Source: CAJMGO01 sp900557305 (GTDB taxonomy: Bacteria; Bacillota_I; Bacilli_A; RF39; UBA660). From it: 64,000 nt of DNA. Positions within the stretch are counted from its first letter, which is position 1; each line of letters starts with the position of its first letter. Where the stretch lies: positions 1 through 64,000 of the forward strand of contig CAJMGO010000001.1 of NCBI GenBank assembly GCA_905212975.1, written 5' to 3'. The notes beneath the pieces were generated by a model. That model did not search any database. It was not told where the DNA came from and was given only the letters and a program-made list of their open reading frames with translations. The position numbers and the translations under genes were made by a program. Positions 52,836 through 60,271 of this stretch are shown here, piece after piece.

Positions 52836-53882
52836 TTGAAAAAATTTATTTATACAATTGTTATAATATTTACATTTTTTATTGGATGTATAAGTAGTTA
52901 TTTTACATATAATTATTTAAATAAAGAAAATAGTAATGTTAAAAGTGTTATGAATGAAGTTTCAATTACTGAAAGTGATTCTATTAATGCATCTGTAAAT
53001 AAAATATATGATGCTGTAGTATTAATAGAAGTATATAATAAACAAAATAATTTAATTGCGTCTGGAACTGGTTTTGTATATAAAAAAGATTCTAAATCTG
53101 GTTATATTTTAACTAATCATCATGTTATTGAAAATGCATCAACAATAAAAGTAACATTTACAAATAATAAAACAGTTGAGGCAAAATTATTAGGAAGTGA
53201 TGAATATTTTGATATAGCTGTCTTATCAATAGATAAAGAATATGTTACTATGGTAGCTGAAATAGGTGATAGTACAAAATCTTCAATAGGAGATACTGTA
53301 TTTACTGTTGGTTCACCTCTTGGAAGTGAATATATGGGTACAGTTACTAAAGGAATTTTATCAGGTACAAATAGACAAATTAGCGTATCAACAAATAATG
53401 GAAATTATATAATGGATGTACTTCAAACAGATGCTGCAATAAATTCAGGAAATAGTGGTGGCCCACTTGTGAATATAAATGGTGAAGTTATTGGTATTAC
53501 ATCTATGAAGCTAGTTAAAAGCGGAGTAGAGGGTATGGGATTTGCTCTTCCTATAGAATATGTAATGAACTATGTAGACGATTTGGAAAATGGTAAACAA
53601 ATTACAAGACCAGTAATTGGTGTTAGTATTATAGATAGTTCTTATGTATACAGAGGTGAATCAAACGTTCAAGGCGTTGTTGTTGCTAGTGTTGAAAATG
53701 GAAGTAGTGCATATGAAGCTGGTTTAAAAAAAGGTGATATAGTTACTAAAATTAATGATAGTGAAATATCTTCTTCAGCAGAATTTAGATATAATTTATA
53801 TAAATATAATGTTGGGGATACAATTAAGTTAGTAATTAATAGATCTGGTGAAACATTAGAATTAAGTGTTAAATTAAATTAA
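52836..53882 (+). CDS. HtrA-like membrane-anchored serine protease with one PDZ domain
   Basis: A 348-aa S1C protease. N-terminal TM anchor (about 4-24), catalytic triad H96 (TNHHV), D126 (FDIAVL) and S207 (NSGNSGGPL), then one PDZ domain (VQGVVVASVENGSSAYEAGL). It would degrade misfolded exported proteins. TTG start at 52836 with AGGAGG (52824-52829); no better start exists. It begins 10 bp after the Abi gene, so it may be co-transcribed with it. Confidence 0.93.
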   Translation: MKKFIYTIVIIFTFFIGCISSYFTYNYLNKENSNVKSVMNEVSITESDSINASVNKIYDAVVLIEVYNKQNNLIASGTGFVYKKDSKSGYILTNHHVIENASTIKVTFTNNKTVEAKLLGSDEYFDIAVLSIDKEYVTMVAEIGDSTKSSIGDTVFTVGSPLGSEYMGTVTKGILSGTNRQISVSTNNGNYIMDVLQTDAAINSGNSGGPLVNINGEVIGITSMKLVKSGVEGMGFALPIEYVMNYVDDLENGKQITRPVIGVSIIDSSYVYRGESNVQGVVVASVENGSSAYEAGLKKGDIVTKINDSEISSSAEFRYNLYKYNVGDTIKLVINRSGETLELSVKLN

Positions 53883-53884
53883 CG

Positions 53885-53910
53885 AAGAAACTTTTTAGTT
53901 TCTTTTTTTT
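53885..53910 (+). terminator. Terminator after htrA
   Basis: AAGAAACT (53885-53892) and AGTTTCTT (53897-53904), 4-nt loop, T-run. Confidence 0.85.
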
Positions 53911-54205
53911 AAATACTTATTCATAACACATTTTTATAATATTGATGGTATTTTTTTTAATAGGGATAAGTTTAGTATGTAATTATTCATTTTATAAAAC
54001 TAATAATTTGATTTATTGGTAAATCATATTTTGTGTGACATAATATATAATCGATATTAGTATTAAAAAATTGTTTTCATACAATTATAATCTATATATG
54101 ATTTTATAATAATTGTTCGATAACGATAGTATTTCGATGTTTATAAATATAAAAATATATACCTTTTTTTTTTAATAATGTATAATTATGTTGAGGAGTT
54201 TTTTT
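53911..54205. other. AT-rich non-coding gap
   Basis: About 295 bp of very AT-rich sequence with no convincing ORF, parS or RNA motif. A TATAAT at 54181-54186 preceded by TG is the likely -10 for the next gene, but no -35 is clear. Confidence 0.5.
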
Positions 54206-55441
54206 ATGAAGTTAGATAAGAAGAATATTATTGTTATTATATTAATGGTTTTATTTTTAATGATATTGTGTATTAAATATAACGTTGATATTAGCGCTAA
54301 AAAAGGGTTTAATACTAATGAAGTAGATACTCCAGTAAATAAAGAGGAAAGGGATCAATCAAATAATTCTAATGAACAAGAAGAAAAAAATGATGATAAG
54401 AATAATGAAGATTCTCAGATAGAAAACAGTGTACAAGAAAAAAATGAGAAAATAAATGAAGAAAAAAATACAGAAGAAGAAAAAAATATAGAAAAAGGTA
54501 ATAATAATTTATCAGAAACTAAAACAGAAGAGAAACAAGAATCTAATAATAAAAAAGGAAATAATTCAACTAGTGATATTAAAAAAAATGAGACAAGTGT
54601 ATCAAAAAAGGATTCGAATTCTAATAAAGATTCAAATAATAAAAATAAAGATAATACTATATCAAATAATACTACTGTAAAAAAAGAAGAACCTATTGAA
54701 CCACCAAAAGAAGAAAACAAAAATAATGAAAGTTCTTTGAGTATTACAAATGACAATTTAAGAAAAAATATAAAGTCAAAATATGGTGTTAATATTGGAT
54801 ATAAAGATGAATCAAATGTTAATTATGTTAATTCATACTCTAATTTTACTAAACAATATGATGATGAGAAAATTCACACAGCATTAAATAATATTGATAC
54901 TGCTTTAAGAAAATATCCAAGTGGTTTCTTTTTTGAAATCAATAAGAAATGGAAATCTTTAACGATTTATTTGGTAGATCAAATAAATGGTAACGTAGCG
55001 GGATTAACAGACAATAGAAATTCAAACAATGTAGTGATTCTCATTAATACAGAAAGTTTATTATTTGAAAGTACACTTCATCATGAAATAATGCAGTATA
55101 TAGATTGTTATTTAGCTAGTATTATAGGGGCAAGTACATTAGAAAATAGCATGAAGGATTATAACCCAAGTGGTTTTGTATATGGAATTCAAACTACTGA
55201 ATATGTATATTATTATTCCAACCCTGCTTATTTTTTATCTGCTTATAGTAAATCTGATTACAAAGAAGACAGAGCAGTATTGTTTTCTGATATGATGTCT
55301 CGAACATTAAAGAAAGATTATTATAGTGCAGGAAACCCTATCAACGAAAAAGCTAAATTAATAAGTAGACAATTGGAAAAGTATTTTGATTGCGTTTCAA
55401 GTTCTGTAAAAGAAAATTGGGAAAGATTTATTGAATGGTAA
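54206..55441 (+). CDS. Exported low-complexity protein with degenerate zincin-like domain
   Basis: A 411-aa protein: N-terminal TM/signal segment (about 8-24), a long Glu/Lys/Asn/Ser-rich spacer (about 40-185), and a folded C-terminal domain. That domain contains STLHHEIMQYID (H293-E294-x-x-Q297), matching the HExxH pattern except that the second His is Gln, and a downstream EDRAVLFSDMM that resembles the third-ligand helix of such metallopeptidase-like families. It is either an inactive relative or uses another ligand (H292 precedes). ATG at 54206 after GAGGAG preferred to ATG 54188. Family otherwise unknown. Confidence 0.7.
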   Translation: MKLDKKNIIVIILMVLFLMILCIKYNVDISAKKGFNTNEVDTPVNKEERDQSNNSNEQEEKNDDKNNEDSQIENSVQEKNEKINEEKNTEEEKNIEKGNNNLSETKTEEKQESNNKKGNNSTSDIKKNETSVSKKDSNSNKDSNNKNKDNTISNNTTVKKEEPIEPPKEENKNNESSLSITNDNLRKNIKSKYGVNIGYKDESNVNYVNSYSNFTKQYDDEKIHTALNNIDTALRKYPSGFFFEINKKWKSLTIYLVDQINGNVAGLTDNRNSNNVVILINTESLLFESTLHHEIMQYIDCYLASIIGASTLENSMKDYNPSGFVYGIQTTEYVYYYSNPAYFLSAYSKSDYKEDRAVLFSDMMSRTLKKDYYSAGNPINEKAKLISRQLEKYFDCVSSSVKENWERFIEW

Positions 55442-55897
55442 TTTGCGTATATGGTAGGTAAAAGTTAAAATACTAAAATATTTCATAGCAATTTATAAGA
55501 TGGTATTTATAAACCATTTTGAGGCGGAATGTGTATGAATAATTATAAAATTGTAATGGATGTTGGTTATCGAGTATTTGTTCACCAATGTAATGGTATA
55601 ACAAATAAGAATCTATAAAATGTAAGGTACTTGCTAATGATACTATAAGAATGTACAAAAAGTGGAATAAGAAAATGTACAATGTTGTACAAGTTTAAAC
55701 CACAGAAGTGCATTCTTTTTTTTGTCATTCTTACTAATGCTTTAATTGCTTTTCTATCTTTAAATATCCACATTATAGTTTGGGTAATAAGTGATTTTAA
55801 TCTTTATAAATTCATTATATAAATATTAATTTAAAATTAAAAAATATTTTTGTTTCATAAATTATTAAAAAACATAAAATATTTTGAGGTGAATTAA
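55442..55897. other. Gene-poor degraded stretch
   Basis: About 455 bp without a convincing gene. It contains a 27-codon ORF at 55535-55618 with a GAGGCGG site (start MNNYKIVMDVGYRVF), which faintly resembles the KIVIDAGH start of the amidase that follows, and a palindrome GTACAA-TG-TTGTAC at 55677-55690. It reads like decayed sequence. Confidence 0.45.
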
Positions 55898-56191
55898 ATG
55901 GCTAAAAAGATAGTTATAGATGCTGGACATGGAGGAGATGATCCAGGTGCTAGTGGTAATGGAATAATTGAAAAAGATAAAACTTTACAAATATCAAATT
56001 ATATGTATGATAAATTAAGAAATTTAGGTTTTGATGTGGCAATAACAAGAACTACTGATGAGACTATAAATCCTACTGAAAGAGTTGAACGAATTTTAGC
56101 TCCTTATGGTAATGGATCTGATGTAATAGTTATATCTAATCACATAAATGCAGGAGGAGGAGAAGGTCAATGTGTAACAAAATATGTATAA
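55898..56191 (+). pseudogene. Truncated N-acetylmuramoyl-L-alanine amidase (amidase_3 fragment)
   Basis: The 97-aa reading frame begins as a full amidase_3 (KKIVIDAGHGGDDPGASGNG, E of IEKDKTL, H of ISNHINAGGGEG) with a good ribosome binding site (GAGGTG), but ends where the domain is half complete. The C-terminal catalytic Glu region is missing and the next ORF is unrelated in all frames I read. No signal peptide, as in phage endolysins, so a prophage lysin remnant is plausible. Confidence 0.8.
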
Positions 56192-56236
56192 TGATTAAAG
56201 CCGAAAATATTGTAAGAAATGGAGATTAGTTATAAT

Positions 56237-56569
56237 ATGAGTTACACAAAAGAAAAAGAATTAATGGATGAAGGTAATATATCTGATAAGGAATTTCAAG
56301 AAAAATATTTACCTTTCTATGATAATTTTGAAGAGTATATGATTAGATATGTAATACCAGATGCAGTAGCATTTTATATTGCAAATAGTTATTCAAGAAG
56401 TTGCTTAGATGATAGTAAATTATATAATCATATCAATTCTGCAGTAGATATTTTTAATTGTAGATGCGATATTGATGTTATAATTCCATCCATAGAAAAG
56501 ATATTAAATATAAAATATAATCTAAAAATCACTGGTAGAAATCCATTAAAACTGGAAAAATATTATTAA
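56237..56569 (+). CDS. Hypothetical protein, 110 aa
   Basis: I do not recognise it. Acidic N-terminal helix (YTKEKELMDEGNISDKEFQE) followed by alternating helices with several Tyr and three Cys (SRSCLDDS, NCRCD). No TM segment. Start uncertain: ATG 56219 or ATG 56237; GGAG at 56221-56224 favours the latter at a long spacing. It ends at a bidirectional terminator shared with the AAA ATPase gene. Confidence 0.5.
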   Translation: MSYTKEKELMDEGNISDKEFQEKYLPFYDNFEEYMIRYVIPDAVAFYIANSYSRSCLDDSKLYNHINSAVDIFNCRCDIDVIIPSIEKILNIKYNLKITGRNPLKLEKYY

Positions 56570-56573
56570 ACAA

Positions 56574-56603
56574 AAAAAGATTCAAACTAAACTGAATCTT
56601 TTT
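56574..56603. terminator. Bidirectional terminator
   Basis: An 11-bp perfect stem (56574-56584 with 56593-56603), A-rich at the left and T-rich at the right, between convergent genes. Confidence 0.82.
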
Positions 56604-56604
56604 A

Positions 56605-57840
56605 TTAATTATTTAAAAAATGTTTTATTTTATTTAAATCGGGATTTTTAATTAACAAATCTTCAATCCAAGCTTTTTCAGGATTTTTATCTTTTGTAAT
56701 TATATTGTTTTTTATAGCGTTACTTATACTAGATATATAATAATTGTTATTTTTATTATTAATATAATATAATTGATCATTTGTCATAGAAAAGGCAACA
56801 AATGGAGAATGTGTTGTAAATATCAATTGAGAAAAATGATTAAAATCCTTTGAAGAATTTAAATTTATTAAAAAATTTACTAGTGTTGGGTGAAGGCTTA
56901 ATTCTATTTCATCAATAAGCAATAAATTATTTTTTTCTAATGCATCTAGAATAATAGATCCTATAACTAATATTTTTCTAGTTCCGTTTGATAATTGAGG
57001 AAAAGTTAAGAAAGTTTTTTTTGAATTCCAAAATAAGATTTTTGGTTTTTTTTCATTTTCATCAAGTGTAACATCAATTATTTTATCATCTGCAATGTTA
57101 CATAGTTCAATAAACTTATTACCATGTTTATTAAAGGCTTCAAGCAAATCTACACCTTCACTACCATCCAAATACGATACATGCTTTATCATTTCGTTAA
57201 AAAATGTATTATAATACTTAATTCTATCATCAATATTTTTTTCTTGATTTTTACTATTGTTGTTTTGGTATAACAAAGTAGTAGTTATTTCACTTTCAAT
57301 AATATTATTTGCTAAACAGATAACTTCATTTTTCTTACTGTCAAAATTTTTTTTATATTCTAATTTTTCTAATAAAACGCCGGATTCCTTATAATTGCTT
57401 TTGTACATTAATGTATAAGTATATATACCTGAAATATTATTTTTTCTTTTTGGTATAAATAATTCTAAAACTATAGTACTTTTATCTTTAGAACGAAGAT
57501 TATTTTGTTCTCCAAGCTTTAAAGTATTTATATCTATTAAAAATTTTTTTAATTCTTCTGGTGTCATTCTTTTTATAAAACTATCAAAATCTTTGTTATT
57601 CGAAATACTTTTCCTATGAGGAAACAAAAGAAAATCTTGCACAGTTTCTATAGCATTTAATATACTTGTTTTACCACTTGCGTTACTACCAATTATGCAT
57701 ATATTTTTTAATATCTTTGTTTTTTCAGAAATTTTCGAAATATCATTATTAGAATGTTTAATTTTATTTGATGCAATACAAGAAATATTAATATTATTAC
57801 TTACACCTTTATAGTTGTCTATCTTAATATTTAAAAGCAT
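56605..57840 (-). CDS. AAA family ATPase (SMC/OLD-like, AAA_15 type), candidate defence protein
   Basis: A 411-aa ABC-like AAA ATPase with Walker A GSNASGKTS (51-59), Walker B LLLIDEIELSLHPTL and the FTTHSPF segment typical of the AAA_15/AAA_21 group. Such proteins appear as the ATPase half of RloAB, Septu-like and Gabija-like systems, but no Toprim, HNH or RloB-type partner is adjacent. It has its own near-consensus promoter with an inverted repeat, and is the only long minus-strand gene of the island. Confidence 0.8.
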   Translation of the reverse strand: MLLNIKIDNYKGVSNNINISCIASNKIKHSNNDISKISEKTKILKNICIIGSNASGKTSILNAIETVQDFLLFPHRKSISNNKDFDSFIKRMTPEELKKFLIDINTLKLGEQNNLRSKDKSTIVLELFIPKRKNNISGIYTYTLMYKSNYKESGVLLEKLEYKKNFDSKKNEVICLANNIIESEITTTLLYQNNNSKNQEKNIDDRIKYYNTFFNEMIKHVSYLDGSEGVDLLEAFNKHGNKFIELCNIADDKIIDVTLDENEKKPKILFWNSKKTFLTFPQLSNGTRKILVIGSIILDALEKNNLLLIDEIELSLHPTLVNFLINLNSSKDFNHFSQLIFTTHSPFVAFSMTNDQLYYINNKNNNYYISSISNAIKNNIITKDKNPEKAWIEDLLIKNPDLNKIKHFLNN

Positions 57841-57857
57841 AATTACACCTCAAAATG

Positions 57858-57886
57858 ATTATATAATCTTATACTACAAAAGTCAA
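57858..57886 (-). promoter_or_regulatory. Promoter of the AAA ATPase gene
   Basis: On the minus strand TTGACT (57886-57881), 17 bp, TATAAT (57863-57858). Transcription would start just ahead of the GAGGTG ribosome binding site. Confidence 0.82.
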
Positions 57887-57916
57887 TATTATTAGTCAAA
57901 AAAGACTAATAATATT
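57885..57916. promoter_or_regulatory. Perfect 13-bp inverted repeat overlapping the AAA promoter -35
   Basis: AATATTATTAGTC (57885-57897) and its complement (57904-57916) around six A. The left arm overlaps the -35 of the AAA gene by two bases. No terminator T-run follows in either direction, so an operator or cruciform is more likely than a terminator. Confidence 0.6.
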
Positions 57917-57976
57917 TTGAATAAATGTAAATGTGTATTCAAAAATATATTTTACTAGTTAAAAATGACTTAAATC

Positions 57977-58005
57977 TTGACAAAATATGCATATTGATAT
58001 ATAAT
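57977..58005 (+). promoter_or_regulatory. Perfect consensus sigma-A promoter
   Basis: TTGACA (57977-57982), 17 bp, TATAAT (58000-58005). This is the only exact consensus promoter I found in the window. Start near 58012; the first coding start is 58164, leaving ~150 nt of structured leader. Confidence 0.88.
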
Positions 58006-58011
58006 GAATGC

Positions 58012-58100
58012 ATACAAGGGTATTTGAGAAGTATTTTACGTATATGAGTTCTTGTATAAAAAAATAGTTTCAGCGAATGTGAAACTATAGGCCCGACACC
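58012..58100 (+). ncRNA. Structured leader or small RNA upstream of the DUF3892 gene (candidate)
   Basis: The predicted transcript begins with ATACAAG (58012-58018), which pairs with CTTGTAT (58051-58057), and continues into a second hairpin, ATAGTTTCA (58064-58072) with TGAAACTAT (58080-58088), then GGCCCGACACC. No ORF is present. On the minus strand the second hairpin followed by seven T is a good terminator, fed by a minus promoter at 58108-58136; a ~45-nt antisense RNA is therefore possible. Function unknown. Confidence 0.45.
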
Positions 58101-58136
58101 TGTAGTAATTGTAGCATATTTTATCTCAAAGTGCAA
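58057..58136 (-). ncRNA. Candidate very short minus-strand transcription unit
   Basis: Minus-strand TTGCAC (58136-58131), 17 bp, TACAAT (58113-58108), predicted start near 58101, then a hairpin (58088-58064) and T7 (58063-58057). The RNA would be about 45 nt and fully antisense to the leader of the DUF3892 gene. Prediction only. Confidence 0.4.
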
Positions 58137-58163
58137 CATTTGAAGAAACAGAAAGGAGGAAAT

Positions 58164-58445
58164 ATGTCTACTTTTATTGCAACAGCAATTAAAATGAAAA
58201 ATGGATGTGCATATTCAAATAGCTTGCTAGAAATTGATCAAATATATCTTTCTAATAGTAAAGATGGCTGGTATAAAAAAGCTATTATTCATGATTATGT
58301 AAAATCGAATCCTAAAAGTATTACTGTAGGATCAAATTATGGTCCATATGTAATACCTGCAATAAGTTCTAACGGTGAAAAGTATGTTAAAAGTACACCT
58401 AATACTACAACATCGGATAATTTATTAAGCTTGCCTAGAAAATAA
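58164..58445 (+). CDS. DUF3892 domain protein
   Basis: A 93-aa protein matching DUF3892: MSTFIATAIKMKNG start and the conserved ending NGEKYVKSTPNTTTSDNLL-x-LP. Function unknown; members occur near phage and defence genes. ATG at 58164 with AAAGGAGG is preferred to an in-frame upstream ATG at 58131. Followed by its own terminator and preceded by the structured leader. Confidence 0.8.
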   Translation: MSTFIATAIKMKNGCAYSNSLLEIDQIYLSNSKDGWYKKAIIHDYVKSNPKSITVGSNYGPYVIPAISSNGEKYVKSTPNTTTSDNLLSLPRK

Positions 58446-58464
58446 AAATTTACCTGTTTTAAAG

Positions 58465-58516
58465 AAAAATGCGAAAATATTTGATTAATTATATTTAATG
58501 TTTTTGCATTTTTTTA
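58465..58516 (+). terminator. Terminator after the DUF3892 gene
   Basis: AAAAATGC (58465-58472) pairs with GCATTTTT (58506-58513); inner A-T pairs extend the stem and a T-run follows. Confidence 0.65.
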
Positions 58517-58603
58517 TGGGATTTTGTTAAAATTTGTGGCTATTTTTTATAAAAATTAATAGTATTTTTTGAAAAAAACATTGAGAAAAAATAAAAAAAT
58601 TAC

Positions 58604-58692
58604 ACCACTTACAAGAGGTAACTTACTAGTCTTGTATAATATATCAAGCATGGTGTTGACACACCCTTTAATGCTTGTTAGGGAGTATCCCT
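58604..58692. other. Hairpin-rich non-coding element of unknown role
   Basis: Four inverted repeats in under 90 bp. ACCACT/AGAGGT (58604-58609 with 58614-58619, one mismatch). ACAAG/CTTGT (58611-58615 with 58631-58635). A 12-bp interrupted stem CAAGCAT-GGTGT (58645-58656) with ACACC (58661-58665) and ATGCTTG (58671-58677). AGGGA/TCCCT (58680-58684 with 58688-58692). GC content is clearly above its surroundings and no ORF exists. On the minus strand the first hairpin is followed after a few bases by seven T. It may encode a structured RNA or be a transposon end. Confidence 0.5.
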
Positions 58693-58756
58693 AAGACCCA
58701 TATAATTAGTATCTGACAGTTACTGAAAATTTATTATTTTTATTGTGTAAATTTTA

Positions 58757-58785
58757 TTTACTCAAATATAATAAAATGATATAAT
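58757..58785 (+). promoter_or_regulatory. Promoter of the AbiEi-Fic genes
   Basis: TTTACT (58757-58762), 17 bp, TATAAT (58780-58785) with extended -10 TG at 58777-58778. Transcription would begin near 58792, supporting translation from ATG 58813 rather than ATG 58792. Confidence 0.75.
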
Positions 58786-58812
58786 GTTGTTATGAAAGTA
58801 AATGGTGATTCT

Positions 58813-59394
58813 ATGACTAATGAAGATAAAATTAAACAGTTTTTAGATGCTAATCGTGGATACATATCTACATCAGATTTTTTAAAACTAAATATTAGTA
58901 AACCATTAATAAAAAAATATGTTGATAATGGTTTAATAAAAAAAGTTTCTCATGGATTATACATAGATAGTAATTTGTTAGTTGATGATGAATATGTTTT
59001 TCAAAAAAAATATCCTGATGCCATATATTCATATAAGACAGCGCTAAGTATGCTAGGTTTAATTAAAGAATTACCAGAAGAAATAGAAATAACAGTTAAT
59101 AGTAAGAAAAGAGTATTAAGTAATTATAAAGTACATTATGTTGCAGATAAATACTATGATATTGGAATTATTGAAATTAATAATATGTTTAATAATCCAA
59201 TTAAAATATATAATGCTGAAAGATGCATATGTGATATGCTAAAAAATGATGATTTTGATTTAGAATTACAAAATAATATATTACATGATTATTTTAATAA
59301 TAGTGAAAAAGATATAGATAAATTATTAGAGTATTCTAAAGTATTTAATATATATGAAAAAGTTAGAACTTTAGTAGATTATGCAGTGAGATAG
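58813..59394 (+). CDS. AbiEi-like antitoxin (type IV TA) domain protein
   Basis: A 193-aa protein with an N-terminal winged helix (GYISTSDFLKLNISKPLIKKY) and the AbiEi core (GLIKKVSHGLYID, then PDAIYSYKTALSMLGL, IYNAERCICDMLK). AbiEi represses its own promoter and counters the nucleotidyltransferase AbiEii. No AbiEii follows; instead a Fic gene begins 12 bp downstream. ATG at 58813 with GGTGAT. Confidence 0.85.
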   Translation: MTNEDKIKQFLDANRGYISTSDFLKLNISKPLIKKYVDNGLIKKVSHGLYIDSNLLVDDEYVFQKKYPDAIYSYKTALSMLGLIKELPEEIEITVNSKKRVLSNYKVHYVADKYYDIGIIEINNMFNNPIKIYNAERCICDMLKNDDFDLELQNNILHDYFNNSEKDIDKLLEYSKVFNIYEKVRTLVDYAVR

Positions 59395-59406
59395 GAGGTT
59401 AATTAA

Positions 59407-60243
59407 ATGAGTGAAAAAGAATTGGATTCAAGTAACATTGAATATACAGAAGAAACTAAACCAGAAGGATATGTAAAACAACTAGAGTGGGATATGGCTA
59501 TAGGTCTTCAAGAAGTAGATAATTTAAAGCCTTCTAAATATTTAGAAAAATTGTTAGAAGAAAATGTTAGTGGTAATTTAACTATTAAACAAGTAGAAGA
59601 AGAACTAAGAGAATATTACATTGAAAAAGATAAAAAACAAGAATTAAATCATAATGAATTAGAATGTGATTTTGTATCAACAAGAATTGTTGAATTATTA
59701 CAAATTGATAATTTTGAATTGTCTGTAGATTATTTAAAATACATTCATAAATATTTATTTCAAGATGTTTATGAATTTGCGGGTGAATTTAGAAATATAG
59801 ATTTTTCTAAACATGAGAAAATACTTAATAATGATTCAGTTGCTTATGGTGATTGTAAAACATTAAAAGAATCATTAGAATATGATATTTCTTTAGAAAA
59901 AGAAAAGAATTATATAGATATGAGTGTTGTAGAAGTAATAAATAATATTACCAAATTTTCATCTAGTATATGGCAAGTACATCCATTTAGAGAAGGTAAT
60001 ACAAGAACAACAGCATTATTTATAGAAAAATATCTAATTGGTTTAGGTTATGAAGTAGATAATACTTTATTTAAAGATAAGTCTGTTTATTTTAGAAATG
60101 CGTTAGTTAGAAGTAATTATTTTAATAATTATTTGAATATAAAAGAAGATAATAATTATTTAGTTAAATTTTACGAGAATTTATTATTAGGTAAAAATAA
60201 TAATTTACATTCACAAGATTTAATTATTAAAGAGTTGTTTTAA
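59407..60243 (+). CDS. Fic/DOC family protein with VbhA-like N-terminal region
   Basis: A 278-aa Fic-fold enzyme expected to AMPylate (or otherwise transfer nucleotides to) a target protein. Active site HPFREGNTR (192-200) matches HxFx(D/E)GNxR; the last Arg of the longer consensus (RxxR) is Ala203. The N-terminal ~75 residues (WDMAIGLQEVDNLKPSKYL, then NVSGNLTIKQVEEELREYY) resemble a fused VbhA-type antitoxin. AGGAGG ribosome binding site 12 bp after the AbiEi stop indicates one operon. Confidence 0.87.
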   Translation: MSEKELDSSNIEYTEETKPEGYVKQLEWDMAIGLQEVDNLKPSKYLEKLLEENVSGNLTIKQVEEELREYYIEKDKKQELNHNELECDFVSTRIVELLQIDNFELSVDYLKYIHKYLFQDVYEFAGEFRNIDFSKHEKILNNDSVAYGDCKTLKESLEYDISLEKEKNYIDMSVVEVINNITKFSSSIWQVHPFREGNTRTTALFIEKYLIGLGYEVDNTLFKDKSVYFRNALVRSNYFNNYLNIKEDNNYLVKFYENLLLGKNNNLHSQDLIIKELF

Positions 60244-60271
60244 GAAAATTATGTGTTAAGGTGGTATTAGT

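Noticed and set aside
54415..54756. Serine/phenylalanine-rich reverse-strand ORF of 113 codons
   Set aside because: Mirror image of the Glu/Lys-rich spacer of the gene on the plus strand; no ribosome binding site.
55535..55618. 27-codon ORF with a GAGGCGG site
   Set aside because: Too short and only faintly similar to an amidase start; treated as part of the degraded region rather than a gene.
57939..58139. 66-codon reverse ORF over the structured leader
   Set aside because: Starts at the weak minus promoter and runs through the hairpin terminator; no ribosome binding site; composition does not look protein-coding.
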